Shown here: piece after piece, positions 25,069-33,558 of the stretch | Layout: each line of letters opens with the position of its first letter | Position numbering within the stretch: the first letter of the stretch is position 1 | Source of the DNA: an uncultured Deferribacterales bacterium | Lineage (GTDB): Bacteria > Chrysiogenota > Deferribacteres > Deferribacterales > Mucispirillaceae | NCBI GenBank assembly: GCA_947853665.1 | Contig: CANTXF010000048.1 | Span: 1 to 51,980 of the forward strand | Length of the DNA: 51,980 bases | Direction: 5' to 3' | Notes under the pieces: generated by a model | The model's input: the letters and a program-made list of their open reading frames with translations, nothing else | Database searches by the model: none | What the model was told of the DNA's origin: nothing | Position numbers and translations under genes: made by a program

Positions 25069-26631
25069 CTACTTTTTCAAACGGGTATCAACGATATGTT
25101 TCACGGCCATACGTCCGGAGGTCAGCGCGAATCCGGAAGCCGAGCCTTCAAGAAGCAGGTCGTATGAGCTGTCGTAAAGACCTCCCATATCCTGACCGGT
25201 AACATAAAGGCCGGGGATTACGTTATTTTTCATATCGAGAGCCTGCAGTTTGTTGTTGATTTTAACGCCGCCGAGGGTAAGAAAATACGCTCTTATGCCT
25301 TCCACTGCGTAATAGGGACCTTTATCGCTGAACGTGAACAGATGCTCCGGTTTACGTCCGAAATCCGGGTCGTGTTTTTCTTTTGCGTATTTGTTCACTT
25401 TGGCTACGGTTTCTTTAAGGGCCGCGGGGTTTATGCCTATTTTTTTTGCAAGCTCGTCCAGAGTGTTGGCTTTAAAGAGCCAGCCTTCTTTCTGGCCGAT
25501 TTCTATCGCTTCGTCAAGGGCTTTCATTGGCATTCCGGGAACGACTATCGCGTTAAAAGGAGTAACCGGGCCTTCCTTTATCATTTTTTTACGCATATTG
25601 TCGTCAAAAATGGAATACATTATGCCGCCGTTCATAGTCATTGCGTTATAAACGTCGGAAAAGTTGGAACCGGCCGATTCGTTGTAAAAACGTTCTCCCT
25701 GCTTGTTTACCCACAGGAAAGGCTGGCTGAGAGAGGTACGGGCCTGCTTTTGATAGTCGGCGCCGTTAAACTGTCTGATGGGAGGATCCTGATTTACATA
25801 AGGGCTGTTTCCCGCGATGGTCTGCATACCGGCAAGCTGAGCGCCTACTTCGAGGGCCATATTGATACCGTCGCCCGTGCGTCCGTCTATTAATGGTCCG
25901 CGCAGTTTAACGTCTACCATTCCGGGGGCCTGAACGTCGGTAATGTATTTGTGTATCATTTCCTTATTGTTTGCGAAGCCGCCGGTGGCAAGTATAACGC
26001 CGCCTTTAGCGTTGACGGTTATTTTTTCTCCGGTAAGCAGGTCTACCGCTTCCACGCCGGTTATTTCACCTTTTTTGTTTTTTATCAGTTTTTTTACGGG
26101 AGTTTCAGTGTATATCTGACCTCCGCCGGCAAGAATTTTTTTATAAAAGTTTTTTATAACGGAAGCGCCGTTTTTCTGATAAATGTGCCATGTCCATAAG
26201 GTTTTTTCAGGCGGAAACGCCGTTTTCAGACCTTTGAATGCCACGCCTTCGTTGCGTACCCATTCGTGGGTTTCGCCGGAATTCTGGAGCAGTGCCATAA
26301 TGGCTGCCGCGTTTACCCGCCAGTGGGCGTATTCTACTATTTTATCAAGAGCGTCCAGAGGAGTGCGGTTGCCTTTTCCTTCCTCTTTCTGCATCCTTGT
26401 GCCTATGGCCAGCGAACCTTCGGGGTAGTTCCCCGCTCCGCCAAGGCTGGGCAGTTTTTCGAACACAATTACTTTCGCGCCGCTTTGTACGGCGGTAAGA
26501 CCCGCCGACATGCCGGAAAGACCGCCGCCTACAACCACTATGTCAGCTTCCATGGTTTTGTCCGCCATGGCGCCTGCGGGCACCAGAGCGACGGCGGCAA
26601 GAATAAAAAACAGCTTGCTCAACAGTCTCAT
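25069..26631 (-). CDS. Exported flavoprotein reductase of the flavocytochrome c family, substrate unknown
   Basis: The 520-residue protein has a Sec signal (LLSKLFFILAAVALVPAGAMA), the FAD motif VVVGGGLSGMSAGL, ATGGFANN and a C-terminal FAD segment GLYDSSYDLLLEGSASG. The fold is that of fumarate reductase flavoproteins. However, the family's fumarate-binding His (HPT and HTMGG motifs) and catalytic Arg (NELTTRD) align with other residues. It is therefore probably a respiratory reductase for another small organic acceptor, fed by the tetrahaem cytochrome downstream. ATG 26631 follows GGAGGG; an upstream ATG is inside that site. Confidence 0.9.
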   Translation of the reverse strand: MRLLSKLFFILAAVALVPAGAMADKTMEADIVVVGGGLSGMSAGLTAVQSGAKVIVFEKLPSLGGAGNYPEGSLAIGTRMQKEEGKGNRTPLDALDKIVEYAHWRVNAAAIMALLQNSGETHEWVRNEGVAFKGLKTAFPPEKTLWTWHIYQKNGASVIKNFYKKILAGGGQIYTETPVKKLIKNKKGEITGVEAVDLLTGEKITVNAKGGVILATGGFANNKEMIHKYITDVQAPGMVDVKLRGPLIDGRTGDGINMALEVGAQLAGMQTIAGNSPYVNQDPPIRQFNGADYQKQARTSLSQPFLWVNKQGERFYNESAGSNFSDVYNAMTMNGGIMYSIFDDNMRKKMIKEGPVTPFNAIVVPGMPMKALDEAIEIGQKEGWLFKANTLDELAKKIGINPAALKETVAKVNKYAKEKHDPDFGRKPEHLFTFSDKGPYYAVEGIRAYFLTLGGVKINNKLQALDMKNNVIPGLYVTGQDMGGLYDSSYDLLLEGSASGFALTSGRMAVKHIVDTRLKK

Positions 26632-26720
26632 TTTTCCCTCCATCTTAAAGTTATATAGAAATGAGTCAAAATAAAAATATATTTTATTAAATCATTTTTC
26701 ATTAACGAATATGGAAAGTA

Positions 26721-26776
26721 TATATCATGTGATATAACAATAAACTATTTTTATAAAAGGTATATCTTGTGATATA
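26721..26776. promoter_or_regulatory. Twin CRP/FNR-type dyads between the flavoprotein and regulator genes
   Basis: TATATCATGTGATATA (26721-26736) has perfect 7-bp arms around TG. TATATCTTGTGATATA (26761-26776) matches with one arm mismatch. Their centres are 40 bp apart, about four helical turns. The TGTGATA half-sites suit a CRP-family dimer, likely the protein encoded at 26904. Confidence 0.6.
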
Positions 26777-26822
26777 TAAAAGGGCGGCAAAAGATAAAAC
26801 GATGTTATCGTTTATTTTGATT

Positions 26823-26851
26823 TTGATGTTAGCTATTGCCTATTGGATAAT
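26823..26851 (+). promoter_or_regulatory. Promoter of the CRP/FNR-type regulator
   Basis: TTGATG and GATAAT are separated by 17 bp, about 52 bases before the first start codon. The twin dyads lie upstream of it. Confidence 0.5.
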
Positions 26852-26903
26852 TTTTCTGCTAATATCCCGAAACCGGATTATTAAATTTTTGTAACGTTTA
26901 TCT

Positions 26904-27653
26904 GTGGTGAAAAGCATGAGAATGAGGTATCAGGCCGTTCCCTGGATAAGATACAGGGCGGAAAAAGACATTCAGCAGTTTCTTTCCGAGCACGGCCGTT
27001 TAAGAGTTTACGAAAAGGGTCAGTGCGTTATGCCTGCCGGAGAAAAATATCCTTATCTTTCTCTTATAATAAGCGGTATGCTGAGCAAATCCTTCGCTGT
27101 TCACAACAGCTCCAAGGATTTTGCCATGAGCGTGCTTCTGCCCGGAACCATGGTGGGGGATTTTCATTTTATGTCTAAGCGGGTATGCAATCTGCAGGTA
27201 ATCGCTCTGAGGGAGTCTTCCCTTATCGAATGTCCTCATGACACTGTGGAAAAAGCAATGTTCGCCGATTATTCTTTTTACAGAAAAATTATGAACCAGC
27301 TTATGCTTGATATGGAGTCCGATTCGGAGGGTCTGGCCACAATTACCGCCCGGCCTGCGGACGAGCGTTTAAAAATTTTAATGAAAATTTTACTGGTTCG
27401 TTATAATGTGGTTCCCGATAAAGACGGCTGGTATAAATTGCCCGTTTATATGACGCATAACGAAATGAGCAGGATAATATATTCCACACCGCTTACCGTC
27501 AACAGGCTTCTTTTATCTTTTAAGGAGGACGGCCAGTATATTCGGGGCAAAAGCGGTGAAAGGCTTGTTAATATAAGGCTTTTCGACGGTATATACGATT
27601 GGTGTCCCGACGATCCTCTTATAAAGCTTACGCGTTCCGGGGAAGCGTTTTAG
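26904..27653 (+). CDS. CRP/FNR-family transcription regulator
   Basis: The protein of up to 249 residues has a cyclic-nucleotide-binding-like beta-roll (about 30-130; LSLIISGMLSKSFAV, LPGTMVGDFHFM) and a C-terminal winged helix (YMTHNEMSRIIYSTPLTVNRLLLSF). The N-terminal region lacks the FNR cysteine cluster, so the signal is not an FNR-type [4Fe-4S] cluster. Starts GTG 26904, GTG 26907 and ATG 26916 are all possible; none has a strong ribosome site. It diverges from the flavoprotein-cytochrome operon, and twin dyads between them suggest it controls that operon. Confidence 0.85.
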   Translation: MVKSMRMRYQAVPWIRYRAEKDIQQFLSEHGRLRVYEKGQCVMPAGEKYPYLSLIISGMLSKSFAVHNSSKDFAMSVLLPGTMVGDFHFMSKRVCNLQVIALRESSLIECPHDTVEKAMFADYSFYRKIMNQLMLDMESDSEGLATITARPADERLKILMKILLVRYNVVPDKDGWYKLPVYMTHNEMSRIIYSTPLTVNRLLLSFKEDGQYIRGKSGERLVNIRLFDGIYDWCPDDPLIKLTRSGEAF

Positions 27654-27710
27654 TTTTTTCCTTAAAGATAAACGCGGCAGTTTCCCTGCCGGCCTTGAAA
27701 AGAGGGGAAA

Positions 27711-28979
27711 ATGTCCGTTTTTGAAAAAAATCCTGTCCTGAAAGCCGTTTTCGATTTTTCTGCGGAAGATACGGCGCGCGCCGAAGATATGAAGCGCGAG
27801 AAAATAGTTTCTCTTATGGAAGAAGGCAGGGCCGTTCTGCTTGGAAATCCCAACCATAAAAACGTAAAGCCAGTGCTTGTCGGAGGCGGAGCCAGGGTCA
27901 AGGTAAACGCCAATATCGGCACGTCTCCTTTGGAATGTTCGCCCGAGGCCGAATTTAAAAAACTTAAAATTGCTGAAGAATCCGGAGCGGATACCGTTAT
28001 GGACTTATCCATAGGGGGCGATCTCGACGCAATACGCACGAGGATGCTTTCAATGACCCGCCTTCCCGTGGGTACGGTGCCGATTTACGCCGTGGCGAAG
28101 AGATACGCGGATAAGGGCCGTAAGCCGGAAGACATAGACATGTCGGAAGTGTTCGAGGAGATGGAGAAGCAGGGAGAGCAGGGCGTCGATTTTATGACGG
28201 TTCATACGGGAATCGACCTTAAGGGCGCCTATTACGGCGATAAATGCGGCAGGACGCTGGGCATAGTGTCGAGAGGCGGTTCCATGCTTGCCCGCTGGAT
28301 GCTTAAAAACGGCAGGGAAAATCCTTTGCTTACAGATTTCGATAAAATTTTAAATATCGCGTTAAAGTACAATATAACCTTATCTCTGGGCGACGGTCTG
28401 AGGCCTGGGGCCTTGTCGGACGCCGGCGACGCGGCCCAGTGGCAGGAAGTGATAAACCTGGGCCGGCAGGCCGGCGAAGCTGCGGCGCGCGGTGTTCAGT
28501 GCATGATAGAAGGCCCGGGGCATGTAAGCCTCGATTTGGTGGAAGCACAGATTAAAGGCATAAAATCTCTTACGGGAGGAGCGCCGTTATATATACTGGG
28601 GCCTCTCGTAATAGATAATTCTCCCGGATACGACCATATTTCCGGAGCCATAGGAGCCGCGGCGGCGGTAAGAGCCGGAGCCGATTTTCTGTGCTATCTT
28701 ACCCCGGCGGAGCATCTGACTTTGCCGGATGAGAACGACGTGAAACAGGGCGTTATGGCTTCCCGCATAGCTGCCGCCGCCGGTGAAGCGGCCATGGGCA
28801 GAAAATCCGCTTTGAATATACAGAAAAAAATGTCTCAAGCCAGGCAGAAGCTGGATTGGGAAGCCATGAAAGAAGCGGCTGTCGACCCGTCGGAAATAGA
28901 CAGGCGCAGGAAAACGCATAAAGACAAAAAGGAATGCGCCATGTGCGGAGAATTTTGCTCCGTAAAACTTCAGCATTAA
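27711..28979 (+). CDS. thiC: Phosphomethylpyrimidine synthase
   Basis: The 422-residue protein matches the short bacterial ThiC form. It contains NANIGTSPLE, DLSIGGDLDAIR, EGPGHVSLD and the C-terminal radical-SAM cluster motif CAMCGEFCSVK. It converts aminoimidazole ribotide to the thiamin pyrimidine. AGGGGAAA precedes the ATG. No TPP riboswitch fits in the 57 bases upstream and no other thiamin gene is nearby, so thiamin control here is not evident. Confidence 0.96.
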   Translation: MSVFEKNPVLKAVFDFSAEDTARAEDMKREKIVSLMEEGRAVLLGNPNHKNVKPVLVGGGARVKVNANIGTSPLECSPEAEFKKLKIAEESGADTVMDLSIGGDLDAIRTRMLSMTRLPVGTVPIYAVAKRYADKGRKPEDIDMSEVFEEMEKQGEQGVDFMTVHTGIDLKGAYYGDKCGRTLGIVSRGGSMLARWMLKNGRENPLLTDFDKILNIALKYNITLSLGDGLRPGALSDAGDAAQWQEVINLGRQAGEAAARGVQCMIEGPGHVSLDLVEAQIKGIKSLTGGAPLYILGPLVIDNSPGYDHISGAIGAAAAVRAGADFLCYLTPAEHLTLPDENDVKQGVMASRIAAAAGEAAMGRKSALNIQKKMSQARQKLDWEAMKEAAVDPSEIDRRRKTHKDKKECAMCGEFCSVKLQH

Positions 28980-28986
28980 TAATAAC

Positions 28987-29006
28987 GGCGCCCTTTAAAG
29001 GGCGCC
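28987..29006. terminator. Bidirectional terminator after thiC
   Basis: A 20-base palindrome, GGCGCCCTTT with AAAGGGCGCC, lies between thiC and the convergent binding-protein gene. Confidence 0.7.
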
Positions 29007-29011
29007 TGCTT

Positions 29012-30079
29012 TTATTGCCGCGCGGCGGGCGTCAGGATGTTTTCCGCCGTTTTCCTGCTTATGTCCTTGTCAAAAAAGACTTTTATAAATTTTATCGTTT
29101 CTTCGGCCATGTCTGCGCCGCATTTATCGGGATAGAATCTGCATGAAAAATACTGAATTCCTAAAAGCGCCGTGTAAAGGCCGTGCATATTCCAGCGGAA
29201 CGGCTCGTTCGGCATAAGGATAAAGCGCCCGTTTTTCAGCGCGTTAAGATTTTTCCACTTATCGTCCTTTAAGGCGTTTTTATAAAAGTCCTTATTTTCA
29301 GTTACTATAAAATCCGGGTCAAGAGCGGCGAGCTTTTCCATAGTTAAAGAAGGGCCGCTGTGTTCGCTGGATTTTTCACTGCATTCATAGGCGTTTTTCC
29401 CTCCGGCTTTGTATATTATTTCAAAAGCCCCGGAGTTGCCGCAGACCGTTCGCAAGCCGTTTTTGCCAGCCGCCATGAATACCGACAGCCTCTTTTCTTC
29501 GGGAATGTCCTTCCAGGGCGCAGCTGCTTTGGTTATGGCTTCTTCCGCGTATTTGCTCATAGCTTCGGCTCTCTTTTCCACGCCGAATATTTTTCCCAGG
29601 GCGAGGAACGCTTCCGGATAGTCGTCCAGGGTTTTTATATTTACGGCGGCAAGCGGGATGCCCAGCTCTTTTAAATAATCTTTCATTTTTTTAAAGCTGT
29701 TCTGGTCCGGCGAACCGTAGGAAAAGGCTATATCGGGCCTGGCGCGGAGCAGCGCTTCTTTATCGGGCGACGCCCCGCCTGACCAGCAGCCAAGCACTGG
29801 AAGACCTAAGTATTTTTTATCGATATAGCCGGTTTCGTAGTCCCTTAAAGGGTAGCCCCATCCGGCAAGTCTTTCCGGAACCAGCGCGTAAAGCAGAAAT
29901 GTAGTGTGGACGGTGGCTCCGTATATTTTTGAGTTTTCTGGTAAAGGCAGTTTTACATTTTCTGCGGGCATGATAACGGAGTTTCCAGCAATTGCCGCAT
30001 TTTCCGGCTTCTGCGCCCGCGAAACGGCTGGGGAAACAAAAAGAGCTAAAAACGCTGCGAACGCGATAAATCTTTTCAT
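29012..30079 (-). CDS. Metal-chelate ABC transporter, periplasmic binding protein (first copy)
   Basis: The 355-residue protein has a Sec signal (FIAFAAFLALFVSPAVSRA) and a FecB/BtuF-type two-lobe fold. Shared marks with the second copy are IYGAT, LLYALVPERLAGWGYPLRDYE and a C-terminal SCRFYPDKC Cys pair. It binds an iron, cobalamin or other metal complex for the FecCD-type permease encoded 2.5 kb away. GGAGG lies before the ATG. It is transcribed opposite to the transporter genes, after the DUF364-type gene. Confidence 0.85.
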   Translation of the reverse strand: MKRFIAFAAFLALFVSPAVSRAQKPENAAIAGNSVIMPAENVKLPLPENSKIYGATVHTTFLLYALVPERLAGWGYPLRDYETGYIDKKYLGLPVLGCWSGGASPDKEALLRARPDIAFSYGSPDQNSFKKMKDYLKELGIPLAAVNIKTLDDYPEAFLALGKIFGVEKRAEAMSKYAEEAITKAAAPWKDIPEEKRLSVFMAAGKNGLRTVCGNSGAFEIIYKAGGKNAYECSEKSSEHSGPSLTMEKLAALDPDFIVTENKDFYKNALKDDKWKNLNALKNGRFILMPNEPFRWNMHGLYTALLGIQYFSCRFYPDKCGADMAEETIKFIKVFFDKDISRKTAENILTPAARQ

Positions 30080-30143
30080 AGTATAACCTCCGGTTCTATT
30101 TGCATTTTATTTAAATCCTCCGGCATAAATAGCATTAAATATA

Positions 30144-30881
30144 TTAAACCATGTGCCGGCGGCTTTCGTATTTTGGCAGGAATTTATATTTTACTATGCC
30201 GCCTCTTAAGCATTTTCCCGCCGATACCGCTTCAAACGCCGCGTTTTTATCAGTTATTTCCGCCCCGGAAAGGTTAGCGTATTTTCTAAGCTCGTCGGAA
30301 AAGGGGACGGACGGGCCCATAAACATGGCTTCGGCCTCTTCTGGAATAAAAGGTAGATACTGTTCCGCGGTTTTATTGGCCAGCACGGCGCCTGTTATTA
30401 TTATACCGGCACATTCCGGAAATATTTCTCCGGCTTTTTCAGGTTTGAGCGTTCCGGGGATATCCTTTAGCTCGAATATATTAAGAACCCCGCCTTTGGC
30501 TTTTATTTCGTCCATCAACGGGGAGAAATAGCCGACCATAGCCACATTTTCCGCGGAGATTATGCTGTTATAAAGCTTCTTATCATCCGGTTCTCCGCGC
30601 GCGCCTAATACGCTGTTTATTGCCGCAAGAGCCAGACACGATTGGAAGGGCGAGCCTTTTGCATAGTTCCCGGCAAAAGAACCGGCCTCCGCTTCAAGGT
30701 ATTTTTTAAAGCCTTTTTCCGACGCTTCGGCATACGCTTCGGATGAAATATAGGCGGCTCCGCATCTCCCGTCCGTTTCCACGGCCGCGTAATTGGAGCC
30801 AAAAGCTATATCCTTTATCTTCATTCCGGATAAAAGAGCCTCTCCTTCCCCGGCTATTTTTTCGTAAATATTTTCCTTCAT
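30144..30881 (-). CDS. DUF364/DUF4213-type putative metal-chelation protein
   Basis: The 245-residue protein resembles the DUF4213-DUF364 pair. An N-terminal region contains GSPFQSCLALAAINSV. A Rossmann-like C-terminal part follows (NVAMVGYFSPLM, IIITGAVLANKT, MFMGPSVPF). Such proteins are described as possible heavy-metal chelators and often lie beside FecBCD-like transporters, as here. It is cytoplasmic. GGGGGAA precedes the ATG. It is transcribed with the first binding protein and diverges from the NTPase gene over only 75 bases. Confidence 0.7.
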   Translation of the reverse strand: MKENIYEKIAGEGEALLSGMKIKDIAFGSNYAAVETDGRCGAAYISSEAYAEASEKGFKKYLEAEAGSFAGNYAKGSPFQSCLALAAINSVLGARGEPDDKKLYNSIISAENVAMVGYFSPLMDEIKAKGGVLNIFELKDIPGTLKPEKAGEIFPECAGIIITGAVLANKTAEQYLPFIPEEAEAMFMGPSVPFSDELRKYANLSGAEITDKNAAFEAVSAGKCLRGGIVKYKFLPKYESRRHMV

Positions 30882-30956
30882 TATTTCCCCCTTGTTGTGT
30901 TATATATTTATGATTATATTACGGATATTATTGCTTGCAAGCTATTTGAGGCTTTT

Positions 30957-31484
30957 ATGGATATTTTTATAATAACCGGCTCGCTTCACGGCGGAAAAAC
31001 AAGCTTTGCCGCCCGTCTTGCCGAGGCGCTTAAGAAGGCCGGCCGTTCCGTCGGAGGGTTCGTAAGCCCGGGATTATGGAACGGGGGAGTTAGAAGCGGC
31101 TTCGACATAAGGGATGTTTTTTCCGGGGAAACGGTTCCTCTTGCCAGAACGGAGGCGGTTTCCGGTTATCGCTTCAGGCAGTTTTCCTTTTTTCCCGAGG
31201 GAATAGAGTTCGGATTTTCTTCCGTAAAGGCTTCTCTTGGGCGCCCGGACGATTATGTGTTTATCGACGAAGTGGGTAAAATGGAAACTCAAGGTATGGG
31301 CTGGGGGCCGCTGATTCCCGACGTTCTTTCGTCCCGATCGGCAGCCGTATTTGCCGTGCGTGCCGAATACGCCGGCCTTGTGGCGGAAACTTTTTCCATA
31401 AAGCGCCCTGTAATCATAGACATAGAGGCGCCTCTTGAAGCGGCTCTCGCTTTCATGGGCCTGGGGCCGTTATATTGTAATTAG
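30957..31484 (+). CDS. THEP1-like nucleoside-triphosphatase
   Basis: The 175-residue protein has a P-loop IITGSLHGGKTS, then GGFVSPGLWNGGVRSGFDIRDV and LART, as in THEP1/DUF2478-type NTPases. Walker B reads VFIDEVGKME. ATG 30957 follows GAGG with a 6-base spacing; the longer frame from 30897 has no ribosome site. It heads the plus-strand half of the metal-uptake island and may assist cofactor or metal handling, though its exact substrate is unknown. Confidence 0.75.
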   Translation: MDIFIITGSLHGGKTSFAARLAEALKKAGRSVGGFVSPGLWNGGVRSGFDIRDVFSGETVPLARTEAVSGYRFRQFSFFPEGIEFGFSSVKASLGRPDDYVFIDEVGKMETQGMGWGPLIPDVLSSRSAAVFAVRAEYAGLVAETFSIKRPVIIDIEAPLEAALAFMGLGPLYCN

Positions 31485-31567
31485 TAATTAATATTTATTT
31501 CGCTTGTATTTGCTTTGCAATACGTAATATATTTTGTTATATTTGATGTGCGGAGAGTTTTGATTTT

Positions 31568-32548
31568 ATGAAAAAAGCGGCGCTTTTGTCCATGCTGTTT
31601 TTTTTGATGTGCGGCAACGCCGTACATGCCGGGGAAGGCCGTATATACGGGGCTACTTTTTCCACAACTTATCTTCTTTACATTATGGCCCCGGATCTTA
31701 TTGCAGGCTGGAACGGCCCTTTAAGGGATTACGAAAAAAAATACATACCGGAGCGGTATCATAATCTGCCGGTTTTGGGCGGCTGGTACGGCCAGGGTAT
31801 GACTCCAAATAAAGAGACCCTGCTTTCAAGCGGCATAGATAAGGCTTTTATCCTGGAGCATGAAAGAATTGCTACGGATAAAATGAAAACCGCCCTCGAA
31901 GGCCTGAATATAAAAACCTACACCCTTAAAGCCTCGGGAATAAGCGATTATCCCGAATTGTTTTTGAATTTAGGCCGTATTCTGGGCAGGGACGGGCGCG
32001 GCAAGGAGCTTGCCGGCTATTCCGTTTCCGCTATGAAGCGGACGGCGGAGGCAGTTTCCGGTATACCGGCCGAAAAAAGAAAAAGGGTGTATCTTGCCAT
32101 AGACAACCACGGCCTTATAAGCCGGTGCGCTGGAACGGGCGCTTCGGAGGCCATAGAAATTGCCGGAGGCGTTAACGTGCACGACTGCGGCGGCAGGAAA
32201 AGGTCCTCCAATGAAAAGATTTCCCTCGAACAGGTGCTGCTTTACGATCCGGACGTTATCCTGGTAACTGATAAAACATTTTATAAAAATATCTTTAAAG
32301 ATTCCGGCTGGAAGAGAATAAGAGCCGTCAGGGAAGGGCAGGTGGTTTATATTCCCGGCGAACCTTTCAGCTGGCTGGATAAACCGGCAGGTTTCATGCC
32401 GGTCATGGCCGCCCAGTATCTTTCATGCAGGTTTTACCCCGATAGGTGCGCGATAGATATCGAAGAAGAAACGAAAAAGTTCCTCTCCCTGTTTTTCGGC
32501 TATGAAGCGGACGGCGGAACCGTTCGTGAAATTTTGGACGGCAAGTGA
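31568..32548 (+). CDS. Metal-chelate ABC transporter, periplasmic binding protein (second copy)
   Basis: The 326-residue protein is a paralogue of the one at 29012: signal peptide, IYGAT, LLYIMAPDLIAGWNGPLRDYE, PVLGGW and SCRFYPDRC recur. GGAGAG lies before the ATG. Its stop overlaps the GTG start of the permease by 4 bases, so it is the operon's own binding protein. The two copies could recognise different chelates through one permease. Confidence 0.87.
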   Translation: MKKAALLSMLFFLMCGNAVHAGEGRIYGATFSTTYLLYIMAPDLIAGWNGPLRDYEKKYIPERYHNLPVLGGWYGQGMTPNKETLLSSGIDKAFILEHERIATDKMKTALEGLNIKTYTLKASGISDYPELFLNLGRILGRDGRGKELAGYSVSAMKRTAEAVSGIPAEKRKRVYLAIDNHGLISRCAGTGASEAIEIAGGVNVHDCGGRKRSSNEKISLEQVLLYDPDVILVTDKTFYKNIFKDSGWKRIRAVREGQVVYIPGEPFSWLDKPAGFMPVMAAQYLSCRFYPDRCAIDIEEETKKFLSLFFGYEADGGTVREILDGK

Positions 32549-33558
32549 ACAGAAGATTAATCATAATAATATCTCTGGCCGTTTTATTAATATCGGCGGC
32601 GTTCGCTTTCTGCGCCGGACGGTATGAAATGAACGCCGGAGAAGTCTTTGAAATGCTCAGCGCCGTAATAAGCGGAAAAGATATAAGCGATAACGCGTCT
32701 CTTTCCAATCTGAAGCTCGTTATTTTTGAAATAAGGCTTCCCAGAATAGCGGCCGCTTTATTCGTTGGTTCTTCGCTCGCTATTGCCGGTGCTCTTATGC
32801 AGGGAGTGTTCGTAAATCCGCTTGTTTCTCCCAAGATAATGGGAGTGCTTTCCGGCGCGTCTTTCGGGGCCGCTCTTGGCATGCTGTGCTTTACAAGCTG
32901 GGTGTTCGTGCAGCTTTCTTCTTTCGCCTTCGGTATGCTGGGCGCTCTGCTTGCGCTGCTTATATCGAGAATATATAAAAGCACCTCCGTTCTTCTGCTT
33001 GTTTTGGGAGGTATGATAAGCGGAGCCTTTTTTGACGCGCTTCTTTCCTTCGTAAAGCTTGTGGCTGACCCTAACGACCAGCTGGCCGCCATAATTTTCT
33101 GGCTTATGGGGTCTTTGGCCATAGCGGACAACGCTACCGTGCTTTTTGCCGGAATACCGGCTTTTATTGTAACCGTTGGCCTGTGCTTTTTCGGCAAAGC
33201 GCTTAACGTTCTTTCCATGGGCGACGACGAAGCCATGACTATGGGACTGAACGCCGGCAGAATGAGAATAATAATATTGCTTCTGGCAACCTTTGTTTCC
33301 TCCCTTGCCGTAGTCATGGCGGGAAATATCGGTTGGGTAGGGCTTATAATCCCGCATATAGCCAGAATGACAATCGGGCCGGATAACAGATATCTGCTGC
33401 CTCTTTCGGCCATCTTCGGAGGAATATTCCTGCTTGCCGCCGATACTGTTACGAGAACGGTTTTCACAAGCGAGATTCCTCTGGGGATAATAACTTCTAT
33501 AATCGGCCTGCCTGTTTTCGCTTTTATACTTAAAAATACCCATAAGGGGTGGAAATGA
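32545..33558 (+). CDS. FecCD-family ABC permease
   Basis: The 337-residue protein has about ten membrane segments and FecCD motifs: RLPRIAAALFVGSSLAIAGALMQGVFVNPLVSPKIMGVLSGA near residues 55-95 and GNIGWVGLIIPHIAR. It starts with GTG, overlapping the binding-protein stop by 4 bases, and overlaps the ATPase gene similarly, indicating translational coupling. Confidence 0.93.
   Translation: MNRRLIIIISLAVLLISAAFAFCAGRYEMNAGEVFEMLSAVISGKDISDNASLSNLKLVIFEIRLPRIAAALFVGSSLAIAGALMQGVFVNPLVSPKIMGVLSGASFGAALGMLCFTSWVFVQLSSFAFGMLGALLALLISRIYKSTSVLLLVLGGMISGAFFDALLSFVKLVADPNDQLAAIIFWLMGSLAIADNATVLFAGIPAFIVTVGLCFFGKALNVLSMGDDEAMTMGLNAGRMRIIILLLATFVSSLAVVMAGNIGWVGLIIPHIARMTIGPDNRYLLPLSAIFGGIFLLAADTVTRTVFTSEIPLGIITSIIGLPVFAFILKNTHKGWK

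Noticed and set aside
27654-27710. TPP riboswitch before thiC
   Set aside because: The space is too short and the conserved CTGAGA-type core is absent; only a small hairpin is seen.
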